Positions 1 to 7,283 of a DNA stretch of 7,635 bases are shown piece by piece; positions within the stretch are counted from its first letter, which is position 1; each line of letters opens with the position of its first letter. This DNA is from Planctomycetota bacterium (GTDB taxonomy: Bacteria; Planctomycetota; Planctomycetia; Gemmatales; Gemmataceae), in assembly GCA_018970845.1 (NCBI GenBank), contig JAGWVO010000168.1, positions 1 through 7,635 of the forward strand, read 5' to 3'. The notes beneath the pieces are model-generated. The model searched no databases and had not been told where the DNA came from. It was given only the letters and a program-made list of their open reading frames with translations. Made by a program: the position numbers and the translations under genes.

Positions 1-3000
1 GGCTCGCCCAGGAGCCACTGGTCGACGAAGGTCTTGTCCTTCTTGGAGGCGAGGTAGGGCGCCACCACCGCCTTGAAGAACTCCGGATCCTTGTGGTAGA
101 CGAACACCGAAAGCTCGTGGCAGGCGTGGCGGGAGTAGAAGTCGCGTTTCTCCGCGGGCTTCAGCGACGGCCAGGTCGCCACGAACCGGAAGGTGGCGAA
201 GCGGGCGTCGGGGCGCAGCGTGGCGAGCAGGTCGTAGACCTTGCCCACCGAGTCGTACACCTCGTGCCTGGAGGCGCCGGCGTCGCCGATGACGAACGGC
301 GTGTTCGACCCGACCGCCGTGACCTGCCGTCGCTGGATGAAGTGGGAATCGGCCTTGAGGGCCTCGACGAGGCGCAGGTCGAGGGCCTTGAGGGGCGCCC
401 CGGGCGCCGCCACCTCCCGCGAGACGACCGAGAGCGGATCGACCGCGACGACCCGCGCGATCCCCCTGCCGGCCAGGGCGGCCGCGGGAACGCGGACCAC
501 GCCGTCCTTGTCGGGCACGAGGTTCACCGCCACGGCCGCGGGGTCGGAAAGATAATCGATGTCGGCGATGTCCGCGTCGCTGCCGGGGCCGGCCTGCCGC
601 TTGGCCAGCGGGTCGGAGGTCCCGCGCGATTCCGGCGCCGTGCCCTTGCCGCTGAACACGCCGCCCGCCTCGGCCAACTGCTCGCCGGTGGCGGTGTCGC
701 GCACGGCCCAAGGGTTCAGCAGCAACGCCGGCCTGTCGACCATCGGGCCGGGGTATTTCTTCTGGCCGCGGCGGTCGAGCACATAGCGGTATTCGTCGCC
801 GATGTCCCGGCCGGTGATGTAGGCCGAGGCCTGCCGCGACGGATACATTCCCGCCAGTTCGCGGTCGCGGACGCGGGCCAGGTTGGCGTGGATGTCGAAG
901 GCCGGCACATAGCGGGTGGCCAGCACATGCACCCGCGTGAACTTCGTGGCGCCCGCCAGCGAGACCACCAGCCCCGAGTCATCGCGCGCCGCGGAGGAGA
1001 TCTGGAGCGGCGCCAGGGGCGCCAGGGCCATGTCGCGGCCGGCGCCCAAGACGAAGCCGTCGAGCACGGGACCGGCCACCACCCGCACGCGGATCCGCTC
1101 CGCCGACGCCTTGATCACCAGGTCGTAGTCGCCCGCCGGAAGCTTGCCCGCCACCAGCAGGCCCTTCGCCGAGGAGAGCAGGTCGAACCTGTCGGCGACG
1201 ATCACATCGTCGCGCACCTCGAGGAACGCGACATCCGCGCGCGACGGGTTCGCCGCCCCGCCCATGAGCGGCACGCCGACATCCTGCCCGGCCACGGCGT
1301 GGATCACCCGCCTGCGGGTGGCGCGGTCTCCCGCCAGGGTCCAGGCGCGCGAGGCCCCGCCCGCCACCGTGGCCTCGACGCGGTCGATGCCGGCGAGCGG
1401 CCCCAGCGTGACGATGCCGCGGGCATCGGACTTCAGCGAGGCGCGGACAGGTTCGCGGAACTCGCGGTGCTTCAGAACCACCGAGACGGCGCGGTCGGCG
1501 CGGGTCTCGCCGGTCCGCCCCGCCACCTCGAGCCAATAGCCCCGGTCGTCGCGGCCCAGGTGCGCCTCGTCAACCCGGTCGGTCCTCTGGATTCCGTTCA
1601 CCTGGAACGACTGGCTTGCCGACAGCTCGGCCTCGGCGCCTGTCGACACCGCCTTCACCTTGCCCGAAAGGGTGACCGTGAGGCCGGCCAGTCGCCTCGG
1701 CACGCGGATGGCGTGGAACGATTCACGGTCCTCGAACAGCTTGAAGTCGCCGATTTCCTCGCGCGTGGGAACCCCGTCGGTGTCGGTGGCCAGGATGGAA
1801 AGGCGCGCCTGGGAAAGCTTGGCCAGCGAGACAAGCTCGCCGTTGAGCGACAGGCCCGCCCGCACCACGACGGTGGCCTCGCGACCGGCCAGCAGGGCCT
1901 CGCGATCGACATGGATGCCCGCCGTGAGCGCGTACGACTCCGCGGCCTGGTCGAGCGTGTCGAGGCAGGCGAAGTCGCCCTTCGAAAGCACGATCCGCCT
2001 GCGGCCCGCCGATTCCGCGAACGGCACCATCAGCCTCCCGTCGGCATCGGCGACGAACTCCCGCTCGCCCAGCCTCAGGGTCGCGCCGGAAACCGGCTTG
2101 CCGTCGCCGTCCACCACCGTCACGCGGTGGCCCGAAGGCCCCTGGCTCACCACGGGCCTCAGCGCCCCCTTGCGGATGAGCGCCCGGCTGCTGCGCCCGT
2201 TGCCGATCAGGTCGATCACATACACGCCCGGCTTGTCCAGGCCCTCGGGGCTGATCGTCCGCGCCTCCCTCAGCAAAGGCGACGCGTTCGAGGCGATCAC
2301 CCGCTCGCTGTTGGCCACCAGGCCGTCGAGGTTGATGTCGGTGTCGATCTCCCGGCCCTTCTCGCGGTAGTGGTTCGCGGCGTTGATCTCGAAGACCTTC
2401 ACGATCAGCGACGGCGCGTTCTTCACCATCACCTCGAGGCGCACCGGTTCGTCCACGCGGAAACGGGTCTTGCTCGTGGCGGCGAAGTCGATGTCCACCC
2501 TCTCGCGCAGCGCCCGGAACATCTCGGGGGGCATCCGCGAGGCCCAGGTCTCGGGATCGCCCAGCCCCGCGGTCACCTTGGCCTCGACATGGAGGTGCTT
2601 CAGGTAGGTGTCGTTGACAAGGGGCAAAAACTCCCTCGTGTCGTCGGCCTTGCGGAGGAACTCCAGCAGCAGGTCGCGCACCAGCGCCTCGTCGTCGCCG
2701 ACGGCCGGCAGCAGGCTGCCCTGCCCGAACGACTGGCCCAGATTGGCGGGATACCTTCGGGCATCGTCCGACTCGAGGATCGCCTTGGCCTGGTAATGCC
2801 TTTGCCGGGGCAAGGCCAGGTATTCCATCAACAGGGCCTTGTCGGCGACGCCGAGCGAGCGGGAATGGGCCAGCTTGTGGTACAGGACATGGGCCTTGAG
2901 GCTGTTGTGCACCGGCCCGAGGCCGCGGGCGTAGGCAACCAGCCTGTCGATGTAGGCGCCCGCCTTGTCCTTGTCGTGGCGCCAATCGTCGTCGGCGCCG

Positions 3001-3731
3001 GGCCGAAGCCGGGAAAGCACCGCCATCACATGGGCCTGCTGGTCTCGCAGGTCGGGCCTGAGTTCGAGAAGTTGCCTCAGTTGCTCCAGCGTGAGCCGGT
3101 TGTGGATTCCCAGCGAGCCGAATCCGCCCGAATCCTTCTGGGCCAGGTCCTCGGCGAGCATCTTCACCAGGCCGGGCAGGTCGGGAGTGGCCAGCCTCGA
3201 AAGGAGGTTGCGGCGCTGGCGGGTGGTGAGGGTTCCCGAGGCCAGGCGCTCGAGCGCGGCATCCTCGAACAACTCCACGCCGCTGTCCTGCCGCTTGAGT
3301 AGCGCCTCGGTGATGACCTTGGGATCGACGCGCGCCGGGTCGAGCGCGGTCGGAAAATCGGGCACGCTGCCGGGGATCACCCTCTGGTGGTCGTGGCGGA
3401 CGCCGAGGTGGCGGGTGAGGAAGTCGGTGGATTCCTTGGGATTCTTTCCGAAGACGGCGAAGGCGTGGCGAAGCTGGATTTCGGTAAGGAGAGCGGTTTG
3501 GCCATGCCGGGCCTTCCAGGCCTTGGCGAGTTCCTGGCACTGGTCGGCCTGCTCGGTCTGCAGCAGGTGGAGGCAGTTGTAAAAGTAATACGCCTCGGTG
3601 CCGGGGATGAGGGTCTTGAGGAACTCGGCGCGGTCCTTGGCCAGGGCGAAGGCTTCCGAGGGGCCGACCTCGCCCGCCGGGGCAATGAAGGCGCAGGCGA
3701 AAAGGAAAAGGCAGGCAACGGATGCGCGCAT
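1..3731 (-). CDS. Large secreted alpha-2-macroglobulin-like protein (3' end cut by window)
   Basis: An uninterrupted frame of 1243 codons runs from ATG at 3731 off the left edge of the window. Residues 1-20 form a classic signal peptide: MRAS, then a hydrophobic core VACLFLFACAFI, then APA before a likely cleavage site, so the product is exported. Residues about 25-400 are mostly helical and charged, with YYFYNCLHL near residue 48 and HNSLKAHVLYHKL near 275. Beta-rich segments follow: RFRVDEPVRLEVMVKN at 423-438, PGVYVID at 501-507, and an Ig-like VTVVDGDGKPVSGATLRLG at about 537-555. These resemble MG-type domains of bacterial alpha-2-macroglobulins, which are envelope proteins thought to trap proteases. 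The visible end, HELSVFVYHKDPEFF and onward at 1205-1243, resembles a conserved block I recall from large planctomycete proteins. No CxEQ thioester is visible, but that region would normally lie further downstream. GGGAG lies 8 bases before the ATG. An in-frame ATG at 3791 would add 20 residues before the signal peptide and is less likely. The reading frame is certain; the family is moderately so. Confidence 0.85.
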   Translation of the reverse strand, partial: MRASVACLFLFACAFIAPAGEVGPSEAFALAKDRAEFLKTLIPGTEAYYFYNCLHLLQTEQADQCQELAKAWKARHGQTALLTEIQLRHAFAVFGKNPKESTDFLTRHLGVRHDHQRVIPGSVPDFPTALDPARVDPKVITEALLKRQDSGVELFEDAALERLASGTLTTRQRRNLLSRLATPDLPGLVKMLAEDLAQKDSGGFGSLGIHNRLTLEQLRQLLELRPDLRDQQAHVMAVLSRLRPGADDDWRHDKDKAGAYIDRLVAYARGLGPVHNSLKAHVLYHKLAHSRSLGVADKALLMEYLALPRQRHYQAKAILESDDARRYPANLGQSFGQGSLLPAVGDDEALVRDLLLEFLRKADDTREFLPLVNDTYLKHLHVEAKVTAGLGDPETWASRMPPEMFRALRERVDIDFAATSKTRFRVDEPVRLEVMVKNAPSLIVKVFEINAANHYREKGREIDTDINLDGLVANSERVIASNASPLLREARTISPEGLDKPGVYVIDLIGNGRSSRALIRKGALRPVVSQGPSGHRVTVVDGDGKPVSGATLRLGEREFVADADGRLMVPFAESAGRRRIVLSKGDFACLDTLDQAAESYALTAGIHVDREALLAGREATVVVRAGLSLNGELVSLAKLSQARLSILATDTDGVPTREEIGDFKLFEDRESFHAIRVPRRLAGLTVTLSGKVKAVSTGAEAELSASQSFQVNGIQRTDRVDEAHLGRDDRGYWLEVAGRTGETRADRAVSVVLKHREFREPVRASLKSDARGIVTLGPLAGIDRVEATVAGGASRAWTLAGDRATRRRVIHAVAGQDVGVPLMGGAANPSRADVAFLEVRDDVIVADRFDLLSSAKGLLVAGKLPAGDYDLVIKASAERIRVRVVAGPVLDGFVLGAGRDMALAPLAPLQISSAARDDSGLVVSLAGATKFTRVHVLATRYVPAFDIHANLARVRDRELAGMYPSRQASAYITGRDIGDEYRYVLDRRGQKKYPGPMVDRPALLLNPWAVRDTATGEQLAEAGGVFSGKGTAPESRGTSDPLAKRQAGPGSDADIADIDYLSDPAAVAVNLVPDKDGVVRVPAAALAGRGIARVVAVDPLSVVSREVAAPGAPLKALDLRLVEALKADSHFIQRRQVTAVGSNTPFVIGDAGASRHEVYDSVGKVYDLLATLRPDARFATFRFVATWPSLKPAEKRDFYSRHACHELSVFVYHKDPEFFKAVVAPYLASKKDKTFVDQWLLGE

Positions 3732-3873
3732 GGAGGGTTCTCCCAGCCGGCAAGATTTGGGAAGAGGCAACGATTGGGCTAACGAGGTCATCCTACCCGT
3801 AAAAACGGGCGCAGGCAGGGATTCGTTGGCACCCAAGTGATTAAAAATGTGGCTCTTCGCATGAGAAAACGAT
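3732..3873. other. Intergenic region upstream of the macroglobulin-like gene
   Basis: About 140 bases lie between the terminator of the repeat-protein gene and the start of the large secreted protein. The promoter of the latter should be here, because the terminator would block most read-through. Minus-strand TTTTTAAT around 3841-3848 is the most AT-rich candidate for a -10 region, but I see no convincing -35 partner. A small 5-bp hairpin (CCCGT, four-base loop, ACGGG) lies at 3796-3809 and would fall in the leader. I assign it no function. Confidence 0.35.
3740..3744 (-). promoter_or_regulatory. Ribosome binding site of the macroglobulin-like gene
   Basis: On the minus strand this reads GGGAG and ends 8 bases before the ATG at 3731. 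It supports that start over the in-frame ATG at 3791, where the only purine run directly abuts the start codon. Confidence 0.6.
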
Positions 3874-3897
3874 GAGGCCCGCCGGATGGCGGGCCTC
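3874..3897 (-). terminator. Rho-independent-type terminator of the repeat-protein gene
   Basis: A perfect 10-bp inverted repeat (GAGGCCCGCC and GGCGGGCCTC) is separated by a 4-base loop. On the minus strand it begins 26 bases past the TGA of the repeat-protein gene and is followed by ATCGTTTTCTC, a short, interrupted T-rich stretch. The stem is strong and very GC-rich. Position and orientation fit termination of the repeat-protein transcript, which would separate it from the macroglobulin-like gene 140 bases further on. The tail has few consecutive Ts, so intrinsic efficiency is uncertain. Confidence 0.75.
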
Positions 3898-3923
3898 GGA
3901 ACAATCCGGTTGGATTGGCGGGA

Positions 3924-5336
3924 TCAAGGGGTGAAGTTGTAGATGAAGATGTCGAAGTTGATTCCGGAGTTGTTGGTGAACACATCCGGGCCCGATCCGA
4001 CGCCGAAGTTCACATAGAGCGAACCGAAGGAAGTCGTGCCCGTGCCCGCCGTAGCGACACTGTCGATACTTACGGTATCGGCACCGCCGCCCGTGTTGAT
4101 GGAAACCCGGCCACCGACGACATTGGCGTCAGTATCGCTGGTGAAGGTGATCGTGTCGGCACTGGTGCCTCCCGTGTAAGACAGGTTGCCGTTGATCACC
4201 GTGGAAACAAAGGTCACTTCGTTGCCGCCGCCGGCAGTTGTCGTGATGGAATTGCCCAAGTTGATGGAGACAGAACCGTTGATGGTGAAAATGTTGCCTG
4301 CCGTGCCGATCGTAACCGTGTCGTCGCCCGTGCCCGTAAGGATCGTCAGCGCGCCGCCAATCACGGAGGTGCCATCGCCATCAAGCACAATGTTGTTGTT
4401 GCCGTTGCCCAGATTCAGTGTCACGCTGCCATTGACAGTCGTGGCGGCGGCAGAGTCGAAGGTGACTTCATCGACGCCATTTCCCGAGAGCACGGTCAGG
4501 CTGCCGTTGATGGTGGTGGGATTGATGGCCGACAAGGTTACGGATTGGGTAGCCGTAGAGGAGCCGCCTTGTCCCAAGTTCAGCGTGGCATTGCCGAGGA
4601 TTGTCGATCCGTCAATTCCCACCGTGTCGGTGAACGATCCGCTGATGTAAACCAGGTTGCCCCGCAGCGTGGTTGCATCTGCCATCGTAAGCGAATTGGC
4701 GAAAGTCTCACCTGCGGTGCTGTTGATGGTGAGGGAGTTCATCACGATGGTGGCGCCACCCTTTGCCGCGGTCAGGATCACATCGTTACCACCGTTGATG
4801 GTGGTGAAGCCGTTCACCGTGAGCGATCCGGTGTCGGCGCGGAAGGTATCATTGCCGGCCAGCATGTTGGCCGTGAGGCTGCCGCCAATGGTTGTGGTGT
4901 CGGTAGCGGCATTTGTGGAAAGATCGATGGTGTCATTACCATTCCCAACATTGATGTTGGCCGACCCGTTGACCGTGAAGGCTCCCTTCGAGGTGATGGT
5001 GTCGTTGCCGTTGCCGAGATTGATGGTTAGGTTGCCAGGGATGCGATAGGCGGCCGCCGCCTGCGCTTCGAAAGCCACGGTGTCGTCGCCGTTGCCACCC
5101 ATGATGGTGATGGCGTTGGTGACATTATAGCCCGAAGCGCTACCGACAGAATTTCCATTATATTTCAGTTGGAAGTTGGAGGCATTTGTCGCTGATCCAC
5201 CCAACACAGTCAGAGTTCCACCCTGATTATCCAGGCGAATCGACAGGCTGCCGTTGAGGAAGCTGATTCCCGAGACCGCCGGAACCACGCGGTCGGTCAA
5301 TCCTTCAAGGTTCAAGTGAGCTTTGCGATTGGCCAT
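3924..5336 (-). CDS. Asn/Thr/Gly-rich repeat protein with planctomycete N-terminal motif, probable beta-solenoid
   Basis: A 470-residue protein starting MANRKAHLNLEGLTDRVVPA. Residues 10-20 (LEGLTDRVVPA) match the LExLExRxxPA-type motif that opens many large extracellular or repeat-rich planctomycete proteins; there is no ordinary signal peptide. From about residue 73 to 455 the chain is about 13-14 imperfect units of 22-30 residues. A typical unit is a short strand (TxNGSLTINL), a Gly/Asn/Asp turn such as GNGNDT, then a second strand, as at 101-113, 123-136, 302-315, 334-342 and 415-422. This resembles degenerate RTX calcium-binding turns on a parallel beta-helix. The C-terminus (INFDIFIYNFTP) shows no sorting signal. 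A surface or extracellular structural or adhesive role is inferred, and no enzymatic motif is visible. ATG at 5336 is chosen because AGGAG lies 9 bases upstream and the motif sits right behind it; a 49-residue upstream extension to 5483 lacks both. The gene is visibly less GC-rich than its neighbours. Confidence 0.88.
   Translation of the reverse strand: MANRKAHLNLEGLTDRVVPAVSGISFLNGSLSIRLDNQGGTLTVLGGSATNASNFQLKYNGNSVGSASGYNVTNAITIMGGNGDDTVAFEAQAAAAYRIPGNLTINLGNGNDTITSKGAFTVNGSANINVGNGNDTIDLSTNAATDTTTIGGSLTANMLAGNDTFRADTGSLTVNGFTTINGGNDVILTAAKGGATIVMNSLTINSTAGETFANSLTMADATTLRGNLVYISGSFTDTVGIDGSTILGNATLNLGQGGSSTATQSVTLSAINPTTINGSLTVLSGNGVDEVTFDSAAATTVNGSVTLNLGNGNNNIVLDGDGTSVIGGALTILTGTGDDTVTIGTAGNIFTINGSVSINLGNSITTTAGGGNEVTFVSTVINGNLSYTGGTSADTITFTSDTDANVVGGRVSINTGGGADTVSIDSVATAGTGTTSFGSLYVNFGVGSGPDVFTNNSGINFDIFIYNFTP
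3972..5120 (-). repeat. Imperfect tandem coding repeats, about 13-14 units
   Basis: Within the repeat-protein gene, units of roughly 66-90 bases recur. They encode a strand, an NGS/NGN turn, a second strand and a Gly-Asn-Asp turn. At DNA level (plus strand) short phrases such as CCGTTGATGGT recur near 4275, 4503 and 4792, and GTTGCCGTTGCC occurs near 4395 and 5003. Units differ in length and many Gly/Asp positions are lost, so this is an old, diverged array rather than a recent expansion. Confidence 0.7.
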
Positions 5337-5515
5337 GGCGAGTATCTCCTGGTGCTGCTGCGAGGGTGCTTTTTCAACGCCCGGGGCGTGTCTCGGACAA
5401 ACTTGAATCAGGAATGCCGGAATAGCAAACTTGCGGCTGGAAAAAATCCCCCGATTCGGGAAAGAAACACCTTCGGCCGTCATGTCCTTCCGGAAATGAC
5501 GATTGAATCGACCCG
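5337..5515. other. Divergent intergenic region between repeat-protein gene and membrane-protein gene
   Basis: About 180 bases separate two divergent starts, so both promoters should be here. It is locally more AT-rich around 5395-5470 (GGAAAAAATCCCC, GGGAAAGAAACACC). I found no convincing -35/-10 pair on either strand. Two small dyads, ACGCC-CGG-GGCGT at 5377-5389 and CCCGA-T-TCGGG near 5450-5461, could be operator-like or chance. No coding potential is apparent. Confidence 0.4.
5346..5350 (-). promoter_or_regulatory. Ribosome binding site of the repeat-protein gene
   Basis: The minus strand reads AGGAG with 9 bases to the ATG at 5336. This decides the start at MANRK rather than the upstream in-frame ATG at 5483. 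Confidence 0.7.
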
Positions 5516-7117
5516 ATGGATTCTATCCGCCCACGGAATGTTCCGATGCCGAAGCCAACCCGGGGACTTGTTCTGGCGGCATGGCTCTCGCTGGCGTTCG
5601 CCGCCATCATCAGCCGCGTTCCACTCAACCAGACCGATGTCTGGCTTCACCTTGCCTTTGGAACGCAATGGCTCGACCGGGGCTGCCTCGACCCGGCTGA
5701 AATCAGTCCCATCGCCCGACCGGGCGCCCCCGGCGTCGACAGCTACTGGCTGTCCCAGGCCGCCATTGCCATGGCATGGAAAGTCGGAGGGGTGGCCGGC
5801 ATCCAGGCGCTTCATGCGGGGGCTGTCGCCGTCAGGCTTTTGGTGCTGGCGTGGCTGCTCAAGGCCAGCGGGTGCGCCGACAGGCGCCTGGTGCTGGTGA
5901 TGGTGGTCACCATCGGACTGGCCATCGGGCATGCGCCGGTGTTCCGGCCCCAGGCGTTGGCGGAACTGTGGGCGGTGCCGCTTCTGGTGTTTCTCGCGTG
6001 GCCGGGTTCGCGTTGGTGGCCATGGCTGGCCTCGGGAATAGCTCTGGGGGGATGGGCCCTTTTCCACGGATCGTTCCTCGTGGGAATGGCATTGACCGTG
6101 GCGGTGGCCGCCGGACGCATTATCGCCGGTGCCGGCCGGCGGGAAAGGCTCCTTCCCTTGGCCGGTGGCCTGGCCGCGCTCGCCGTCGCGGGCGGCATCA
6201 TCATCCTGCTTCATCCCACGGGCGTGGGCACCCTGTCCGACACGCTGGCCATGGGGGCCAACCGCGCGGTGAGGGTTCAGGATGAATGGCAACCGCTCAT
6301 GTCGAACCGGAGCGTTGTCTCCAAGCTGTTGTGGATCGCGAGTCTTTTCTGGTGGTGCTGGGCCATGGCGATGGCGGCGCGCCAGGGAAGGTTTCCCTGG
6401 GCCTGCGCGCTGGCCGGAATGCCGCTCGCCCTGGCGCCGCTGGCCCACCAAAGGTTGCTGGTGTGGTGGTATCTGGCGGCGCCGATCTTGGTGGCGCGCG
6501 CGTTTCCACCGGAAGAAGAACCCGAAACTCAACCCCGGGCATGGCAGGGGTGGGCGGGCATCGCCGCGGGCGTGGCGGCCGCCGTGGCTATCAGCGGGCC
6601 GGCCATGGCGTGGAACCGGGGCACTCCCCCTGAAAACCTGATGGCGGCGGCCACGCCCAGGGTTGTCGCCGAAGCCCTTCGCGGCACCGTGCGGCCAATG
6701 GAACCGGATCCATCCGCGGGGCGGATTTTCGTCAGCGAATCGCTGGGCGATTACCTCGCCTGGAGCCTGGGGCCCCGGGCGCCCGTGCTTTTGCATTCCC
6801 ATGTGCATCTGCTTCCACCGGAGCATTACGACGCCTGTCTCAATATCAAGTGGGCCAGGCCGGGGTGGGACAGGCAGTTGGCGGCCTGGGGGGCCGACCT
6901 CGTGCTTGTGGAAGCCGAGTTTCATCCCTTGCTGCGCCGTGAATTGGTGAACCATCCCGACTGGATCGTCATTCGCGACGACACCGGCATGGCGGCGATC
7001 GACTTTCGGGCGCGAATGCTGCTGGCCGTGCGACGGGGCGGCGTATTCCCGGGAATTCAAGATCGGCTCGCCACCCCTCCGTCGGCACCGGCCCGGCAAG
7101 GATCACCCGACCCGTAA
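5516..7117 (+). CDS. Polytopic membrane protein, GT-C-glycosyltransferase-like, with soluble C-terminal domain
   Basis: A 533-residue integral membrane protein. A first hydrophobic helix (about 17-35) leads into a loop with NQTDVWLHLAFGTQWLDRG (38-56). This resembles the (D)xWxHLxxGxxxLxxG signature of bacterial GT-C-like proteins, where an acidic residue after the first helix (here Asp41) acts in sugar transfer from lipid carriers. About ten more hydrophobic segments follow, including 101-117, 124-140, 147-162, 166-190, 213-232, 268-288, 295-330 and 345-362. Residues about 380-515 form a soluble domain (GRIFVSESLGDYLAW at 402-416, GADLVLVEAEFHPLL at 459-473, then PDWIVIRDDTGMAAIDFR). It resembles the C-terminal domain typical of this family, reading as G-x-IF, G-x-YLxW, D-x-VL, W-x-x-x-x-D-D. 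The start is unsure: ATG at 5516 has no clear Shine-Dalgarno, and ATG at 5546 (MPKPTRG, just before the first helix) is an equal candidate. A glycosyltransferase role is inference; the substrate is unknown. Confidence 0.85.
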   Translation: MDSIRPRNVPMPKPTRGLVLAAWLSLAFAAIISRVPLNQTDVWLHLAFGTQWLDRGCLDPAEISPIARPGAPGVDSYWLSQAAIAMAWKVGGVAGIQALHAGAVAVRLLVLAWLLKASGCADRRLVLVMVVTIGLAIGHAPVFRPQALAELWAVPLLVFLAWPGSRWWPWLASGIALGGWALFHGSFLVGMALTVAVAAGRIIAGAGRRERLLPLAGGLAALAVAGGIIILLHPTGVGTLSDTLAMGANRAVRVQDEWQPLMSNRSVVSKLLWIASLFWWCWAMAMAARQGRFPWACALAGMPLALAPLAHQRLLVWWYLAAPILVARAFPPEEEPETQPRAWQGWAGIAAGVAAAVAISGPAMAWNRGTPPENLMAAATPRVVAEALRGTVRPMEPDPSAGRIFVSESLGDYLAWSLGPRAPVLLHSHVHLLPPEHYDACLNIKWARPGWDRQLAAWGADLVLVEAEFHPLLRRELVNHPDWIVIRDDTGMAAIDFRARMLLAVRRGGVFPGIQDRLATPPSAPARQGSPDP

Positions 7118-7283
7118 CCCCGTCAGAACCGTCATTCCCTTCATCAATCGTGAGAAAGATTTGGAAAGAACCCCTCCCGCCGCTTGCCTTGGCCGGATCG
7201 TGGGCAACATTTTCCCAGCAAGGGAGCGCGCACGGACGACGCGTGGCCCAAACCCGAGCAGCCACACCACAAGGAGCTATCCC
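7118..7283. other. Intergenic region before the pilin-like gene
   Basis: The 166 bases between the membrane-protein stop and the pilin-like GTG hold no clear stem-loop terminator and no clear promoter. The frame of the pilin-like gene stays open back to an ATG at 7161, but that stretch (MERTPPAACLG and onward) is Arg/Pro-rich, has no Shine-Dalgarno and does not look like protein. The spacing suggests the pilin-like gene has its own promoter, though co-transcription is not excluded. Confidence 0.4.
7271..7276 (+). promoter_or_regulatory. Ribosome binding site of the pilin-like gene
   Basis: AAGGAG lies 7 bases before the GTG at 7284. This near-ideal site decides a GTG start over the upstream ATG at 7161. 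Confidence 0.8.

Noticed and set aside
93..3302. A 1069-codon open frame on the plus strand.
   Set aside because: It lies in exact codon register opposite the large secreted protein. Its Arg/His/Gly/Val-rich product has no motifs or signal peptide, as expected from the complement of GC-rich codons. The minus-strand frame has a signal peptide, a Shine-Dalgarno and recognisable domains.
1723..3753. A 676-codon open frame on the minus strand.
   Set aside because: It is in a different frame from the real gene on the same strand, and its product is Arg/Pro/Gly low-complexity. The frame starting at 3731 stays open much further and reads as a sensible secreted protein.
3796..3809. A small hairpin CCCGT-AAAA-ACGGG.
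   Set aside because: The stem is only 5 bp, with no T-tract beyond it on either strand; more likely chance or a minor leader structure than a terminator.
3915..5030. A 371-codon open frame on the plus strand.
   Set aside because: It is antisense to the repeat protein; its periodicity merely mirrors the coding repeats of the other strand, and no start signals are visible.
5377..5389. The dyad ACGCC-CGG-GGCGT as a terminator.
   Set aside because: It is only 5 bp and lies upstream of both divergent genes, where no terminator is expected; kept only as a weak operator candidate.
5337..5483. A 49-residue N-terminal extension of the repeat protein from ATG at 5483.
   Set aside because: No Shine-Dalgarno lies before 5483, while AGGAG precedes the ATG at 5336, and the characteristic N-terminal motif starts ten residues after that ATG.
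5480..7099. A 539-codon open frame on the minus strand.
   Set aside because: It is antisense to the membrane protein; its product is rich in Arg, His, Pro and Gln without domains, whereas the plus strand shows clear transmembrane helices.
7180..7205. A sigma-54-like TTGGCC...GGGCAA before the pilin-like gene.
   Set aside because: The GG and GC elements are 11 rather than 10 bases apart, and the rest of the -24/-12 consensus is poor.
7161..7283. A 41-residue N-terminal extension of the pilin-like protein from ATG at 7161.
   Set aside because: The extension is Arg/Pro-rich with no ribosome binding site and would bury the prepilin-type leader. GTG at 7284 has AAGGAG at ideal spacing.
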